DNA of 64,000 bases, taken from positions 2,046,001 through 2,110,000 of the forward strand of contig NZ_CP084032.1 of assembly GCF_020181655.1 (NCBI RefSeq). The letters are read 5' to 3'. This DNA is from Pectobacterium colocasium (GTDB taxonomy: Bacteria; Pseudomonadota; Gammaproteobacteria; Enterobacterales; Enterobacteriaceae). The notes below the pieces were generated by a model, which saw only the letters and a list, made by a program, of their open reading frames with translations, was not told where the DNA came from and made no database searches. Made by a program: the position numbers and the translations under genes. The stretch's first letter is position 1. Every line of letters begins with the position of its first letter. Of the stretch, positions 17,769 through 27,375 are shown piece by piece.

Positions 17769-18035
17769 TTATGACTGGAACAGAGCCAGGTGCTCTTTGG
17801 CATAGGCTTCAAAATCGGTGCAGCCGCCGATGTGTTTTTCATCCAGGAAAATCTGCGGTACGGTTTCAACTGGTTTTCCTACCGTCTTGGACAAATCTTC
17901 TTTTGAGATGCCTTCTGCATGGATGTCCACATAGCGGAAGCTGAAGTCATCACGTTGCTCGGCCAGTTTTTCTGCCAGTTCTTTCGCACGTACACAATAA
18001 GGGCAAGCTGGGCGCCCGAAAATTACAGCGAACAT
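17769..18035 (-). CDS. grxA: Glutaredoxin 1
   Basis: The product has 88 residues, with the redox motif CPYC at 11-14, the glutathione-binding TVPQIFLDEKHIGG with its cis-proline, and a thioredoxin fold throughout. It reduces disulfides using glutathione and is an electron donor for ribonucleotide reductase and other reductases in the cytoplasm. In E. coli it is induced by OxyR; I could not point to a convincing OxyR site here. It is divergent from nfsA. The E. coli gene ybjC that normally sits before nfsA is absent. Confidence 0.96.
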   Translation of the reverse strand: MFAVIFGRPACPYCVRAKELAEKLAEQRDDFSFRYVDIHAEGISKEDLSKTVGKPVETVPQIFLDEKHIGGCTDFEAYAKEHLALFQS

Positions 18036-18342
18036 GTAAACTCCTTTGTAAAATTAGAAAATGTTCTCATTCCTGAAACGCATAGCGTGACGTCTATTGC
18101 AGACAAGATCACGACTAAAAGTGTTACGGTTAATGAGGTTACTGCGAATTACGCTACTATACCGACATTTATCAATACTATGCCCGTATTCATTGATGAA
18201 AAATAGTCGTCATTACCTGTTACAACGATTTGCTGAAGCTATTAGGCAGTGGAGTAATGCAGCTTCTGCCTGAGCTACGATATAATTCCGCCATACTTCA
18301 AGCTGCCTATTAGATGTACTTTATCGACTGAAGGATGCCAGT
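18036..18342. other. Intergenic region grxA-nfsA with ERIC-end remnant
   Basis: No gene is seen in these 307 bp. CATACTTCAAGCTGC at 18292-18306 matches the terminal part of ERIC elements (TATACCCGTCATACTTCAAGCTGC as remembered). An imperfect inverted repeat, CTATTAGGCAG near 18238-18248 and CTGCCTATTAG near 18303-18313, brackets it. It may be a decayed repeat element in the promoter region of nfsA. Confidence 0.4.
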
Positions 18343-19062
18343 GTGACACCAACCATTGATTTGCTACAGCGCCATCGTTCTATCCGCGCGTTTACGTCTC
18401 AGGCAGTGACGGATGAGCAACGCCACGCCATTATTACCTCCGCACAAAGCGCGTCCAGCTCCAGCTTTTTACAATGCAGCGCCATTATTCGTATCACCGA
18501 TCCTGCCGTGCGTGAAACGCTGGTTCACTATACCGGCGAGCAAGGCTATGTGGCGCAAGCGGCAGAATTTTGGGTCTTTTGTGCCGATTTCCACCGCCAT
18601 GTGGAGATCTTTCCACAGGCTGAAACCGGGCTGGCCGAGCAGTTGCTGATTGGCTGTGTCGATACCGCCCTCATGGCGCAGAATGCACTGGTCGCCGCGG
18701 AGTCGCTGGGGTTGGGTGGGGTATTTATCGGCGGAATCCGTAACCGCATTGCTGATGTGACACAGTTACTGCAATTGCCGCCGCTGGTTATACCATTGTT
18801 TGGGCTGTGTCTGGGATACCCGGACGCGGAACCGATGCTGAAGCCGCGCATGCCAACCGCCATGATGCTGCATGAAAATATCTATCAGCCGCTCGATCGT
18901 GATGTGCTGGCGCAATACGACCAGCACATGGTGGAATATTATCTGCAACGTACCGGTAGCCGCCGCGAGAGCTGGAGTGAGCACGTCGAACGGACGCTGA
19001 AAAAAGAGTTACGTCCATTCATGCTGGACTACTTACATCAACAAGGATGGGCGATACGCTAG
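18343..19062 (+). CDS. nfsA: Oxygen-insensitive NADPH nitroreductase NfsA
   Basis: The product has 239 residues, starting with GTG at 18343 behind AAGGA. The flavin-binding [17 protein letters not shown] and [16 protein letters not shown] blocks match E. coli NfsA (240 residues). The C-terminal [34 protein letters not shown] is nearly the same. It is a cytoplasmic FMN enzyme that reduces nitroaromatics, quinones and some metal ions with NADPH by two-electron steps; in E. coli it belongs to the SoxRS response. rimK follows after 16 bp, so the two are probably co-transcribed, as in E. coli. Confidence 0.95.
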   Translation: MTPTIDLLQRHRSIRAFTSQAVTDEQRHAIITSAQSASSSSFLQCSAIIRITDPAVRETLVHYTGEQGYVAQAAEFWVFCADFHRHVEIFPQAETGLAEQLLIGCVDTALMAQNALVAAESLGLGGVFIGGIRNRIADVTQLLQLPPLVIPLFGLCLGYPDAEPMLKPRMPTAMMLHENIYQPLDRDVLAQYDQHMVEYYLQRTGSRRESWSEHVERTLKKELRPFMLDYLHQQGWAIR

Positions 19063-19078
19063 TATCTGTAGGATATTT

Positions 19079-19990
19079 ATGAAGATAGCCATTCTGTCTC
19101 GTGATGGGGCGTTATATTCCTGTAAACGCCTGCGTGAAGCGGCTGAGGCGCGCAAGCACAGCGTTGAGATTATCGATCCGCTTTCCTGCTACATGAATAT
19201 CAATTCAGCGGCGCCGTCGGTGCATTACCGTGGTCGTCGGCTGGATAAATATGACGCGGTGATTCCGCGCATTGGTTCACAGATTACGTTTTACGGCACG
19301 GCGGTATTGCGCCAGTTTGAAATGCTGGGAAGCTACCCGCTGAATAATTCTGTGGCGGTAATCCGCGCCCGCGACAAACTGCATTCACTGCAACTGCTAG
19401 CCCGCGAAGGCATTGACCTGCCAATCACCGGATTTGCCCACTCGCCGGATGATACCGGTGACCTGATCGCGATGGTAGGTGGCGCGCCGCTGGTCGTAAA
19501 ACTGGTGGAAGGCACGCAGGGGATTGGCGTGGTATTGGCCGAGACGCGTCAGGCAGCGGAAAGCGTAATTGATGCCTTTCGCGGGCTGAATGCCCATATT
19601 CTGGTGCAGGAATACGTGCGTGAAGCGCAGGGTAAAGATATTCGTTGTCTTGTGATCGGTAATCGGGTTGTTGCGGCGATTGAACGGCAGGCGAAAGCGG
19701 GGGAGTTTCGTTCAAATCTGCATCGCGGTGGCTCGGCGAATAACGTGAAAATTACGGCACAGGAGCGTGCGATTGCCATCAAGGCGACGAAAACGCTGGG
19801 GCTGAATGTCGCAGGCGTTGATATTTTGCGCGCCGACCGAGGGCCGTTGGTGATGGAAGTCAATGCCTCACCGGGGTTGGAAGGGATTGAAACGACGACC
19901 GGGTTCGATATTGCTGGCATGATGATTGAGTTTATTGAACAAAATACTCAGAGACGCTTCGCAACATCGGCAACAATAAGTAAAAGTTAG
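19079..19990 (+). CDS. rimK: Ribosomal protein S6--L-glutamate ligase RimK
   Basis: The product has 303 residues. This ATP-grasp enzyme adds glutamates to the C-terminus of ribosomal protein S6. Visible elements are the preATP-grasp N-terminal [21 protein letters not shown], the ATP-binding [13 protein letters not shown] loop, [19 protein letters not shown], the [11 protein letters not shown] loop and the metal-binding [12 protein letters not shown]. The length is as in E. coli (300). It follows nfsA closely and precedes ybjN, the E. coli order. In E. coli RimK also makes poly-alpha-glutamate in vitro. Confidence 0.95.
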   Translation: MKIAILSRDGALYSCKRLREAAEARKHSVEIIDPLSCYMNINSAAPSVHYRGRRLDKYDAVIPRIGSQITFYGTAVLRQFEMLGSYPLNNSVAVIRARDKLHSLQLLAREGIDLPITGFAHSPDDTGDLIAMVGGAPLVVKLVEGTQGIGVVLAETRQAAESVIDAFRGLNAHILVQEYVREAQGKDIRCLVIGNRVVAAIERQAKAGEFRSNLHRGGSANNVKITAQERAIAIKATKTLGLNVAGVDILRADRGPLVMEVNASPGLEGIETTTGFDIAGMMIEFIEQNTQRRFATSATISKS

Positions 19991-20002
19991 CTTTCTGAAA
20001 CA

Positions 20003-20032
20003 GGGGCTGCGCCGTAAAATACGGCGATCCCC
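20003..20032 (+). terminator. Hairpin after rimK
   Basis: GGGG (20003-20006) and CGCCGT (20010-20015) pair with ACGGCG (20021-20026) and CCCC (20029-20032) around a 5-base loop. It starts 13 bases after the rimK stop. No T run follows, so its terminator role is only likely. Confidence 0.5.
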
Positions 20033-20279
20033 ATTGGTGTGTGGGCAGCGTGCCACGGCGCTATTCAGCACATTGCCGCGCAGTGGAATGAGGAAAGCGG
20101 GTGATGACACGCTTTTATCATGGCATCGTTGTGCAATATTCCGTAAGCTATGTGCCGTTTTTAACGATGTTTCTTTCGTTACGGCAGCTTCTGGTTTACG
20201 TTTTAACATCGCTCTGGTGTGAGCGGTGCTTTCTTTTCAACAACGCTGTTTTTACGGCGACAGGTATGAGGCAAACATG

Positions 20280-20759
20280 ATGGATTCACTCATCGTCCCG
20301 GATTTGGCTATGCTACGGCGGTGGCTGGACCAACTGAATATTCTGTATTTCGAATGTGATTCCTGTCAGGCGCTTCATCTTCCTCATATGCAAAATTTTG
20401 ATGGCGTGTTTGATGCGAAAGTTGATCTGGTAGATAACGTGATCCTGTTTTCCGCACTGGCTGAAGTGAAGCCCAGCGCGCTGATTCCTCTGGTTGGCGA
20501 TCTGAGCCAAATCAACGCCAGTTCGTTGACCGTCAAGGCGTTTATCGACGTTCAGGACGATAATCTGCCGAAACTGATTGTCTGCCAGTCATTCAGCGTT
20601 GCCGCCGGCATGACATTGGAACAGTTCCGACATTTCATGCAGCAGTCCGAAGAACAGATCTCAATGGTGATCCTTGAGGCTGGCGCTAATAATCTGCTGT
20701 TTATCGGCGAGGAAGAAGAGGGCTCTGCTGCAAGAGTCACAACCTCACATCTGCATTGA
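20280..20759 (+). CDS. ybjN: YbjN-family protein
   Basis: The product has 159 residues from ATG at 20280, where GAGG is eight bases upstream; the adjacent ATG at 20277 and one further upstream are alternatives. FFECDSCQALHLPHMQNFDGVFDAK (here LYFECDSC...), INASSLTVKAF and SEEQISMVILEA are shared with E. coli YbjN (158 residues). The fold resembles type III secretion chaperones. In E. coli the protein modulates motility, biofilm formation and stress tolerance by an unclear mechanism. It is soluble and has no signal peptide. The acidic stretch GEEEEG near the C-terminus is a local variation. Confidence 0.92.
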   Translation: MDSLIVPDLAMLRRWLDQLNILYFECDSCQALHLPHMQNFDGVFDAKVDLVDNVILFSALAEVKPSALIPLVGDLSQINASSLTVKAFIDVQDDNLPKLIVCQSFSVAAGMTLEQFRHFMQQSEEQISMVILEAGANNLLFIGEEEEGSAARVTTSHLH

Positions 20760-21131
20760 TACGGTTGCTGCCAAAGGCAGCAATTGGTTTTACTTATTTT
20801 CCTCTTACCGACATTTATTCTGGTTATTTCGTATTATTGCCAGATATTTCTCTTTGTTTGTCGCTAAACGCCTGCATCACATCGATAAAATGTGAATAAA
20901 TAATCGTTAAAACCCATTTTTTACGTTCAAGTATGGTGCACAGGATGTTGTGGGGTTATGCTTTATTCCTGTAAGACACAGACAGCTGAATCAGGGCTAT
21001 GTCTGTGTTTGAGCGAATAAAAATCGGTGCATACTCATTCATCGGTTGGAGAGCGCGGCAGGACATATTTTGTATCGGAACGATACAGGCTTATTTCCAT
21101 GAATCACCCCCTTATATGGAGGAAGGAACGG
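20760..21131. other. Intergenic region upstream of potF
   Basis: These 372 bp hold the potFGHI control region. ACACAGAC (20976-20983) and GTCTGTGT (21001-21008) form an 8-bp stem around a 17-base loop, about 125 bp before potF. E. coli potF is reported to respond to nitrogen supply, but I found no convincing sigma-54 (GG-N10-GC) promoter by eye. No gene is seen. Confidence 0.4.
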
Positions 21132-22241
21132 ATGTTCACCCAACGTAAAAAATGGCTATCGGGTGTTGTTACCGGCTTGCTGATGGCCGCGTCCGTCACC
21201 GCATCTGCGGAAGAGAAAACGCTGCATGTTTATAACTGGTCCGATTATATTGCGCCGGACACATTAGCCAATTTCCAGAAAGAAACCGGTATTAAGGTCG
21301 TCTATGACGTGTTTGATTCCAACGAAGTCTTGGAAGGCAAGCTCATGGCAGGCAGCACGGGTTTTGATCTGGTCGTGCCTTCTGCCAGTTTTCTGGAGCG
21401 TCAGCTCTCTGCGGGCGTTTTTCAGCCATTAGATAAGAGCAAACTACCGAATTACAAAAATCTGGATCCTGAGCTGATGAAGCTGATCGCGCAGCACGAT
21501 CCAGGTAACAAATATGCCCTGCCTTACCTGTGGGCGACCACGGGCATCGGCTATAACGTTGAGAAAGTCAAAGCTGCACTGGGTGCCGATGCGCCGGTTG
21601 ACAGCTGGGATCTGGTACTGAAGCCAGAGAATCTGGAAAAACTGAAAAGCTGCGGCGTCTCCTTCCTGGATGCACCGGAAGAGATCTTTGCAACCGTGCT
21701 GAACTATCAGGGTAAAGATCCGAACAGCACCAAACCGGGTGATTACACCACGTCGGCAACCGACCTGCTGCTGAAGCTGCGTCCGAGCATTCGCTACTTC
21801 CATTCATCGCAGTACATCAACGACCTGGCAAACGGCGATATCTGCGTCGCAGTAGGTTGGGCTGGCGATATTCTGCAGGCAGGAAATCGTGCGAAAGAAG
21901 CGAAGAACGGGGTGAATATCCAATACAGTATTCCGAAAGAAGGCGCGTTGGCATTCTTTGATGTCCTCGCGATTCCAAAAGATGCTAAAAATCTGGATGA
22001 AGCCTATGCGTTTCTGGATTATCTGATGAAGCCGGAAGTGATGGCGGGAATCAGTAACCACGTGTATTACGCGAGCGGTAACCTGTCCTCCTTGCCGTTG
22101 GTCAACGCAGAAATTCGTAACAACCCTGGTGTCTATCCGCCAGCGGATGTGCGAGCCAAGCTGTTTACCCTTAAGGTGCAGTCTCCTCAGATTGACCGCA
22201 CGCGTACGCGTGCATGGACTAAGGTTAAAAGCGGCAAATAG
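21132..22241 (+). CDS. potF: Putrescine-binding periplasmic protein PotF
   Basis: The product has 369 residues starting [15 protein letters not shown] at 21132 behind AAGGA; the frame is open 35 codons further upstream but homology ends here. A signal peptide (to ASAEEK) precedes the mature part [58 protein letters not shown], nearly identical to E. coli PotF, including the aromatic and acidic residues that hold putrescine. It delivers putrescine to PotGHI in the inner membrane. A strong stem-loop lies between it and potG. Confidence 0.96.
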   Translation: MFTQRKKWLSGVVTGLLMAASVTASAEEKTLHVYNWSDYIAPDTLANFQKETGIKVVYDVFDSNEVLEGKLMAGSTGFDLVVPSASFLERQLSAGVFQPLDKSKLPNYKNLDPELMKLIAQHDPGNKYALPYLWATTGIGYNVEKVKAALGADAPVDSWDLVLKPENLEKLKSCGVSFLDAPEEIFATVLNYQGKDPNSTKPGDYTTSATDLLLKLRPSIRYFHSSQYINDLANGDICVAVGWAGDILQAGNRAKEAKNGVNIQYSIPKEGALAFFDVLAIPKDAKNLDEAYAFLDYLMKPEVMAGISNHVYYASGNLSSLPLVNAEIRNNPGVYPPADVRAKLFTLKVQSPQIDRTRTRAWTKVKSGK

Positions 22242-22321
22242 CCTCTTGGATCTGGATAGTTGCCCAAGAGCTTGACGGTTGCTGGTTGCGGCAACCCGAT
22301 AATGGATGGGTATAAAATGTG

Positions 22322-22350
22322 GCGAACAGGCGGATAACCCGCCTGTTCGC
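22322..22350 (+). other. 12-bp stem-loop between potF and potG
   Basis: GCGAACAGGCGG and CCGCCTGTTCGC pair perfectly around a 5-base loop. Such hairpins after binding-protein genes usually protect the upstream message and reduce read-through, which would give more PotF than membrane components. No strong T run follows. Confidence 0.65.
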
Positions 22351-22444
22351 GCTCTATATTGTGTCACACCGCTGAATGCAAAAAGTGCCGAATGGCGGCA
22401 TTGGCGATGTGGCTTGTTCTGCTTTTGCCGGAGAGCAATGCGAA

Positions 22445-23578
22445 GTGAATGACGCGATCCCCCGCCCTCAATCAAAACCTCAAAAAGCGGCCACGCCGCT
22501 GCTGGAAGTGCGCAACCTGACGAAGTCGTTCGATGGTCAGGCCGCCGTCGATGATGTCAGCCTGACGATTTATAAAGGCGAAATTTTTGCTCTGCTGGGT
22601 GCATCTGGCTGTGGGAAATCCACGCTGCTGCGCATGCTGGCCGGTTTTGAACTCCCGACGCAGGGACAGATTGTTCTGGATGGTCAGGATTTATCATTGG
22701 TGCCGCCTTACCAGCGTCCCATCAATATGATGTTTCAGTCTTATGCGCTGTTCCCACACATGACGGTGGAAAAGAATATCGCGTTTGGCCTGAAGCAGGA
22801 CAAGCTACCGCGCGCGGAAATCAAAGATCGTGTGGAAGAGATGCTATCGCTGGTGCATATGCAGGAGTTTGCTAATCGTAAACCGCATCAGCTTTCCGGT
22901 GGTCAGCGTCAACGTGTAGCGCTGGCTCGTAGTCTGGCGAAGCGTCCCAAGCTGCTGCTGTTAGACGAACCGATGGGCGCGTTGGACAAGAAACTGCGTG
23001 ACCGCATGCAGCTCGAAGTTGTCGATATTCTGGAACGCGTGGGCGTGACCTGCGTGATGGTAACGCACGATCAGGAAGAAGCCATGACCATGGCGGGTCG
23101 TATCGCCATTATGAACCGCGGCAAATTCGTACAGATTGGCGAGCCGGAAGAGATCTATGAGCACCCGAACACGCGTTTCAGCGCGGAGTTTATCGGCTCG
23201 GTCAATATGTTTGAAGGGATTTTGCAGGAACGTCAGGACGATGCGCTGATCATCAAAAGCCCCGGACTGGTGCATCCGCTGAAGGTGGATTCGGATGTCT
23301 CGGTGGTGGATGGCGTTCCGGTCTACATCGCGTTGCGTCCAGAGAAAATCATGCTGTGTGAAGAGGTTCCGGCCGACGGCTGTAACTTCGCGGTAGGGGA
23401 AGTGGTGCATATCGCCTATCTGGGCGACTTGTCGATTTACCACGTCAGGCTCAACAGCGGGCAAACCATCAGCGCGCAATTACAAAATGCTTACCGCTAT
23501 CGCAAAGGCGCGCCGACCTGGGGAGATGAGGTTCGGCTGTGTTGGGATGCGGATAGCTGTGTGGTTCTGACGGTGTAG
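22445..23578 (+). CDS. potG: Putrescine ABC transporter ATPase PotG
   Basis: The product has 377 residues from GTG at 22445, chosen because GGAGAG lies nine bases upstream and because NDAIPRPQ matches the E. coli start; an in-frame ATG at 22376 is 23 codons earlier. The ATPase core shows Walker A GASGCGKST, the Q-loop in NMMFQSYALFP, signature LSGGQRQRVALARS, Walker B LLLLDEPMGALD and switch His VTHDQEEAMTMA. The C-terminal 100 residues form the regulatory TOBE domain (VALRPEKIMLCEE in E. coli, IALRPEKIMLCEE here). It powers putrescine import with PotH and PotI. Confidence 0.96.
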   Translation: MNDAIPRPQSKPQKAATPLLEVRNLTKSFDGQAAVDDVSLTIYKGEIFALLGASGCGKSTLLRMLAGFELPTQGQIVLDGQDLSLVPPYQRPINMMFQSYALFPHMTVEKNIAFGLKQDKLPRAEIKDRVEEMLSLVHMQEFANRKPHQLSGGQRQRVALARSLAKRPKLLLLDEPMGALDKKLRDRMQLEVVDILERVGVTCVMVTHDQEEAMTMAGRIAIMNRGKFVQIGEPEEIYEHPNTRFSAEFIGSVNMFEGILQERQDDALIIKSPGLVHPLKVDSDVSVVDGVPVYIALRPEKIMLCEEVPADGCNFAVGEVVHIAYLGDLSIYHVRLNSGQTISAQLQNAYRYRKGAPTWGDEVRLCWDADSCVVLTV

Positions 23579-23592
23579 CGAGGAAGAATGCC

Positions 23593-24558
23593 ATGACTTT
23601 ATTTCCCGAACATAACACGGCGGAACCACCGGGCAAGGCCAGACTCTGGCTCCGTGTGTTGATGGCGCGCTGGCGTCAAAAGCACGGACGTAAGCTCGTC
23701 ATCGCGCTGCCGTATCTGTGGCTGCTGCTGCTGTTCATGCTGCCGTTCCTGATCGTGTTCAAAATCAGCCTGGCAGAGATGGCGCGGGCGATCCCACCGT
23801 ATACCGATCTGGTTTCCTGGATGGACGACAAGCTGGATATTTCCCTGAATCTTGGGAATTACCTGCATTTGTTGGACGACCCGCTGTATTTCGATGCCTA
23901 TATGCAATCGCTTCAGGTTGCTGCCGTGTCGACGCTGTGCTGTCTGCTTATCGGCTACCCACTGGCCTGGGCGGTGGCACATAGTAAACCGTCAACGCGC
24001 AACATCCTGTTACTGCTGGTGATTTTGCCATCGTGGACGTCATTCCTGATTCGCGTCTACGCATGGATGGGAATTCTGAAAAACAACGGAATCCTGAATA
24101 ACTTCCTGCTGTGGCTGGGCGTGATCGATGAACCGTTGGTCATTCTGCATACCAATCTGGCGGTTTATATTGGCGTCGTGTACTCCTATCTGCCATTTAT
24201 GGTGCTGCCGATCTATACCGCGTTGATGCGGCTGGACTACTCGCTGGTGGAAGCGTCGTTGGATCTGGGCGCGCGGCCGCTGAAAACCTTCTTCAGCGTG
24301 ATTGTTCCGTTAACGAAAGGCGGAATTATCGCGGGCTCGATGCTGGTCTTCATCCCTGCGGTGGGGGAGTACGTCATCCCAGAACTGCTCGGCGGGCCGG
24401 ACAGCATCATGATTGGCCGTATTTTGTGGCAGGAATTCTTTAATAACCGAGACTGGCCAGTGGCGTCTGCCGTTGCTGTCGTCATGCTGCTGCTGTTGAT
24501 TATGCCGATTATCTGGTTCCACAAACATCAGAGCAAAAGTGCGGAGGGTGAAGCGTGA
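23593..24558 (+). CDS. potH: Putrescine ABC transporter permease PotH
   Basis: The product has 321 residues and six membrane segments, the first near 37-58 (IALPYLWLLLLFMLPFLIVF). The coupling EAA motif is EASLDLGARPLKTFFSVIVPLTKGG. The conserved FIPAVGEYVIPELLGGPDSIMIGRILWQEFFNNRDWP matches E. coli PotH. The N-terminal 35 residues vary from E. coli and are proline- and charge-rich. The gap to potG is 14 bp and the stop overlaps potI by 4 bp, so the operon is tightly coupled. Confidence 0.96.
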   Translation: MTLFPEHNTAEPPGKARLWLRVLMARWRQKHGRKLVIALPYLWLLLLFMLPFLIVFKISLAEMARAIPPYTDLVSWMDDKLDISLNLGNYLHLLDDPLYFDAYMQSLQVAAVSTLCCLLIGYPLAWAVAHSKPSTRNILLLLVILPSWTSFLIRVYAWMGILKNNGILNNFLLWLGVIDEPLVILHTNLAVYIGVVYSYLPFMVLPIYTALMRLDYSLVEASLDLGARPLKTFFSVIVPLTKGGIIAGSMLVFIPAVGEYVIPELLGGPDSIMIGRILWQEFFNNRDWPVASAVAVVMLLLLIMPIIWFHKHQSKSAEGEA

Positions 24559-25400
24559 ATAATTTACCTGTTGTTCGCTCACCGTGGCGTATTGTGATTT
24601 TGGTGCTGTGCTTTACGTTCCTCTATGCACCGATGCTGATGTTGGTGATCTACTCGTTCAACAGCTCCAAGCTGGTTACCGTATGGGCTGGCTGGTCGGC
24701 ACGCTGGTATGTTGAACTGTTCCACAATACGGCGATGATCAGCGCGGTGCTCCTGAGTCTGACCATTGCTGCCGCCTCGGCCACGATGGCGGTGATTCTT
24801 GGAACGATCGCCGCCGTGGTGATGGTGCGTTTTGGCCGCTTTCGTGGCTCCAACGGATTTGCCTTTATGTTGACGGCGCCGCTGGTTATGCCAGATGTGA
24901 TTACCGGTTTGTCGCTGCTGTTGCTCTTTGTGGCGTTAGGGCATGCCATTGGGTGGCCGGCGGAAAGAGGGATGTTAACGATCTGGCTGGCGCATGTCAC
25001 ATTCTGTACCGCATATGTCACCGTGGTGATCAGCGCGCGCCTGCGTGAACTTGACCGTTCTATTGAAGAGGCGGCGATGGATTTGGGCGCGAATCCGCTC
25101 AAGGTGTTCTTCATTATCACGGTGCCGATGATAGCCCCTGCGCTGCTTTCCGGCTGGCTGCTGGCGTTTACGCTGTCGCTGGACGATCTGGTTATCGCCA
25201 GCTTCGTGGCAGGGCCTGGTTCAACAACACTACCGATGCTGGTGTTCTCCAGCGTCAGAATGGGCGTTAATCCACAAATTAACGCATTGGCTTCCCTGAT
25301 ATTGTTAGTCGTTGGTATTATTGGCTTTATCGCCTGGTGGTTTATGGCGAGAGCAGAGAAACAGCGCTATCGCGATATGCAAAAAGCGAGACGCGGCTGA
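24555..25400 (+). CDS. potI: Putrescine ABC transporter permease PotI
   Basis: The product has 281 residues, as in E. coli, with a GTG start overlapping the potH stop (GTGA). It has six membrane segments, the EAA loop EEAAMDLGANPLKVFFIITVPMIAPAL, and the family sequence SLDDLVIASFVAGPGSTTLPMLVFSSVRMGVNPQINALAS. It forms the heterodimeric pore with PotH. It is the last gene of the operon, and a terminator follows 44 bp later. Confidence 0.96.
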   Translation: MNNLPVVRSPWRIVILVLCFTFLYAPMLMLVIYSFNSSKLVTVWAGWSARWYVELFHNTAMISAVLLSLTIAAASATMAVILGTIAAVVMVRFGRFRGSNGFAFMLTAPLVMPDVITGLSLLLLFVALGHAIGWPAERGMLTIWLAHVTFCTAYVTVVISARLRELDRSIEEAAMDLGANPLKVFFIITVPMIAPALLSGWLLAFTLSLDDLVIASFVAGPGSTTLPMLVFSSVRMGVNPQINALASLILLVVGIIGFIAWWFMARAEKQRYRDMQKARRG

Positions 25401-25444
25401 TTCGATCTCTCATCGTAATTTGTTAGCCTAGCGAAAATTTCCAG

Positions 25445-25479
25445 CAACGCCGCCAGAGTATGGGGGCGTTGTTGTTTTA
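25445..25479 (+). terminator. Terminator of potFGHI
   Basis: A 7-bp stem CAACGCC (25445-25451) / GGCGTTG (25465-25471), with a 13-base loop, is followed by TTGTTTTA. Confidence 0.7.
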
Positions 25480-25608
25480 TATTCCGATTAAGATTTATAT
25501 TCGCATTAAGTTTTATCTCTGCACCCTATTTTATGTGGGTGTTGTATTTTTGGCGGATAACTGGCCGCATGAAGGGAGAGCGTTGAAATTCTGTATACAA
25601 AGAAGGAA

Positions 25609-26061
25609 ATGACACAACGCAAAGTTTATGCCCCGGTACCCGTCATGGTGGCGGGGATTGCGATTATTGCGACCCGTTTTTTGGGGATTTTGCTGCTGGT
25701 GTGGGAGTTAGGGCTCAGCGATTTTAGCGGCTGGATTGGCAGCAATGCGGAAGCCTGGGATTCGACGCTGGTGTTACTGTTATCACTTTTTGTTGTTGGC
25801 GTTGAGATTCGCTGCGGCTTTGCTGTTTTGGCCGGTGTGAACTGGGGCCGATGGGGCTATGTAGCCTGCCAGGGTGTGGTGGTGTGTTATCTGTTGCTGG
25901 CGTCGTTCAGTGAGTTTATGCCAGCGATATTCCATATTTCAGGAGAGAATAATGCTGCTGTGCTGCATCAGCTCCTGCTGCAAAAGATCCCGGATCTGCT
26001 GGTGATTGTTTTACTGTTTCTGCCACGGCGCAGTAAGCGTTTTTTTATGCGTCAGAAATAG
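25609..26061 (+). CDS. ybjO: Inner-membrane protein YbjO
   Basis: The product has 150 residues, ATG at 25609 behind AGAAGGA. Four hydrophobic segments (about 10-33, 50-75, 82-100 and 125-140) are visible. The position between potI and rlmC and the N-terminal VMVAGIAIIATRFLGILLLVWE match the E. coli DUF2593 protein YbjO. The function is unknown; nothing beyond an integral membrane protein can be said from the sequence. Confidence 0.87.
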   Translation: MTQRKVYAPVPVMVAGIAIIATRFLGILLLVWELGLSDFSGWIGSNAEAWDSTLVLLLSLFVVGVEIRCGFAVLAGVNWGRWGYVACQGVVVCYLLLASFSEFMPAIFHISGENNAAVLHQLLLQKIPDLLVIVLLFLPRRSKRFFMRQK

Positions 26062-26189
26062 ACATTGATCCCTCCTGAGCGCGTCTGGCTGCTGGCGTTG
26101 CCCATGACTACGCGGAAAGATCGCAGGGTGACGCCATCTGGGTGTTATAATCCTCTCATTCCGTATTATTTTTAATAGTTAGATTTTTT

Positions 26190-27317
26190 ATGCATTGTGC
26201 CCGCTACAGCACGGGAACCTGTCGTTCCTGCCAATGGCTGGAAAAAGCCTATCCCCAGCAACTATCCGATAAGCAGCAGCATCTCGAAGGCTTGCTACAG
26301 CCACACGCGGTGCAGCACTGGCTACCGGTGCAGCCCTCTGCGCAGTCCGCCTTTCGTAATAAAGCCAAAATGGTGGTGAGCGGCAGTGTGGAACGCCCGC
26401 TACTGGGGATGTTACATCGTGACGGAACGGCGGTGGATCTCTGCGATTGCCCGCTTTATCCATCGAGTTTCGTGCCGGTTTTCGATGTGCTCAAAGTCTT
26501 CATCGCCCGAGCGGGGCTGACGCCTTATAACGTAGAACGACGCCGCGGGGAGCTGAAATATCTGCTTCTGACGGAAAGTACGCAGCGCGGTACGTTTATG
26601 CTGCGCTTTGTTTTACGTTCGGAAACCAAACTGGCGCAGTTGCGTGCCGCATTGCCCTGGCTACAGCAGCAGTTGCCGCAGCTTGAGGTGATATCGGCCA
26701 ACATTCAGCCGGTACATCAGGCGATTATGGAAGGGAAAACAGAAATTATCCTGAGTGAGGCGGCCGCGTTGGCCGAACAGTTCAATCAGGTGCCGCTGTA
26801 TATCCGTCCGCAAAGTTTTTTCCAGACGAACCCACAGGTGGCTGCCACGCTGTATGCAACAGCTCGCGACTGGGTTGCAGAGCTGAATATCACCAGCATG
26901 TGGGATCTGTTCTGCGGAGTAGGGGGTTTTGGCCTGCATTGTGCGTCATCCGAGATGCGTTTGACGGGCATTGAAATCAGCGCTGAGGCGATAGCCTGCG
27001 CGCGTCGTTCTGCGGAGCAGCTTGGGCTGAAACAGGTGGAGTTTCAGGCGCTGGATTCAACGCAGTTCGCGACAGGGAAAGCGGAAATCCCCGATCTGGT
27101 GCTAGTCAACCCGCCGCGCCGCGGTATCGGCAGTGAACTGTGTGCCTATCTGAGCCGCATGGCTCCGAACTATATTCTCTACTCCAGCTGTAACGCTGAA
27201 AGCATGGCAAAAGACATGACGGAATTGGCGAATTACCGCGCGCTACGCGTACAGCTATTCGACATGTTCCCGCATACGGCGCACTACGAAGTGCTGACGT
27301 TACTGAAACGCGCTTGA
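26190..27317 (+). CDS. rlmC: 23S rRNA (uracil-747 C5)-methyltransferase RlmC
   Basis: The product has 375 residues. The cysteines C3, C11, C14 and C87 fit the [4Fe-4S] cluster of RlmC. The SAM-binding [23 protein letters not shown], and the catalytic Cys in [12 protein letters not shown] near residue 334 are intact. It methylates U747 in 23S rRNA, using SAM. There is no TRAM domain, as expected for RlmC compared with RlmD. No clear ribosome binding site precedes the ATG. The gene order potFGHI-ybjO-rlmC-artJ is that of E. coli. Confidence 0.95.
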   Translation: MHCARYSTGTCRSCQWLEKAYPQQLSDKQQHLEGLLQPHAVQHWLPVQPSAQSAFRNKAKMVVSGSVERPLLGMLHRDGTAVDLCDCPLYPSSFVPVFDVLKVFIARAGLTPYNVERRRGELKYLLLTESTQRGTFMLRFVLRSETKLAQLRAALPWLQQQLPQLEVISANIQPVHQAIMEGKTEIILSEAAALAEQFNQVPLYIRPQSFFQTNPQVAATLYATARDWVAELNITSMWDLFCGVGGFGLHCASSEMRLTGIEISAEAIACARRSAEQLGLKQVEFQALDSTQFATGKAEIPDLVLVNPPRRGIGSELCAYLSRMAPNYILYSSCNAESMAKDMTELANYRALRVQLFDMFPHTAHYEVLTLLKRA

Positions 27318-27375
27318 TAAGCGATAAAGGTATGGAAGAAAAATGCTAAGTTTCATGTTCGACAGTGTGAAAGTT

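Noticed and set aside
17919..18206. A 95-codon plus-strand frame that might be ybjC
   Set aside because: It overlaps grxA on the opposite strand and its sequence does not resemble YbjC. I conclude that ybjC is absent.
20760..21131. A sigma-54 promoter before potF
   Set aside because: No GG-N10-GC pair with acceptable flanks was found by eye; the nearest (GGTGCACAGGATGTTG) lacks the -12 GC.
21804..22475. A 223-codon minus-strand frame across the potF-potG junction
   Set aside because: It is antisense to potF and spans the intergenic hairpin. It has no ribosome binding site and no family resemblance.
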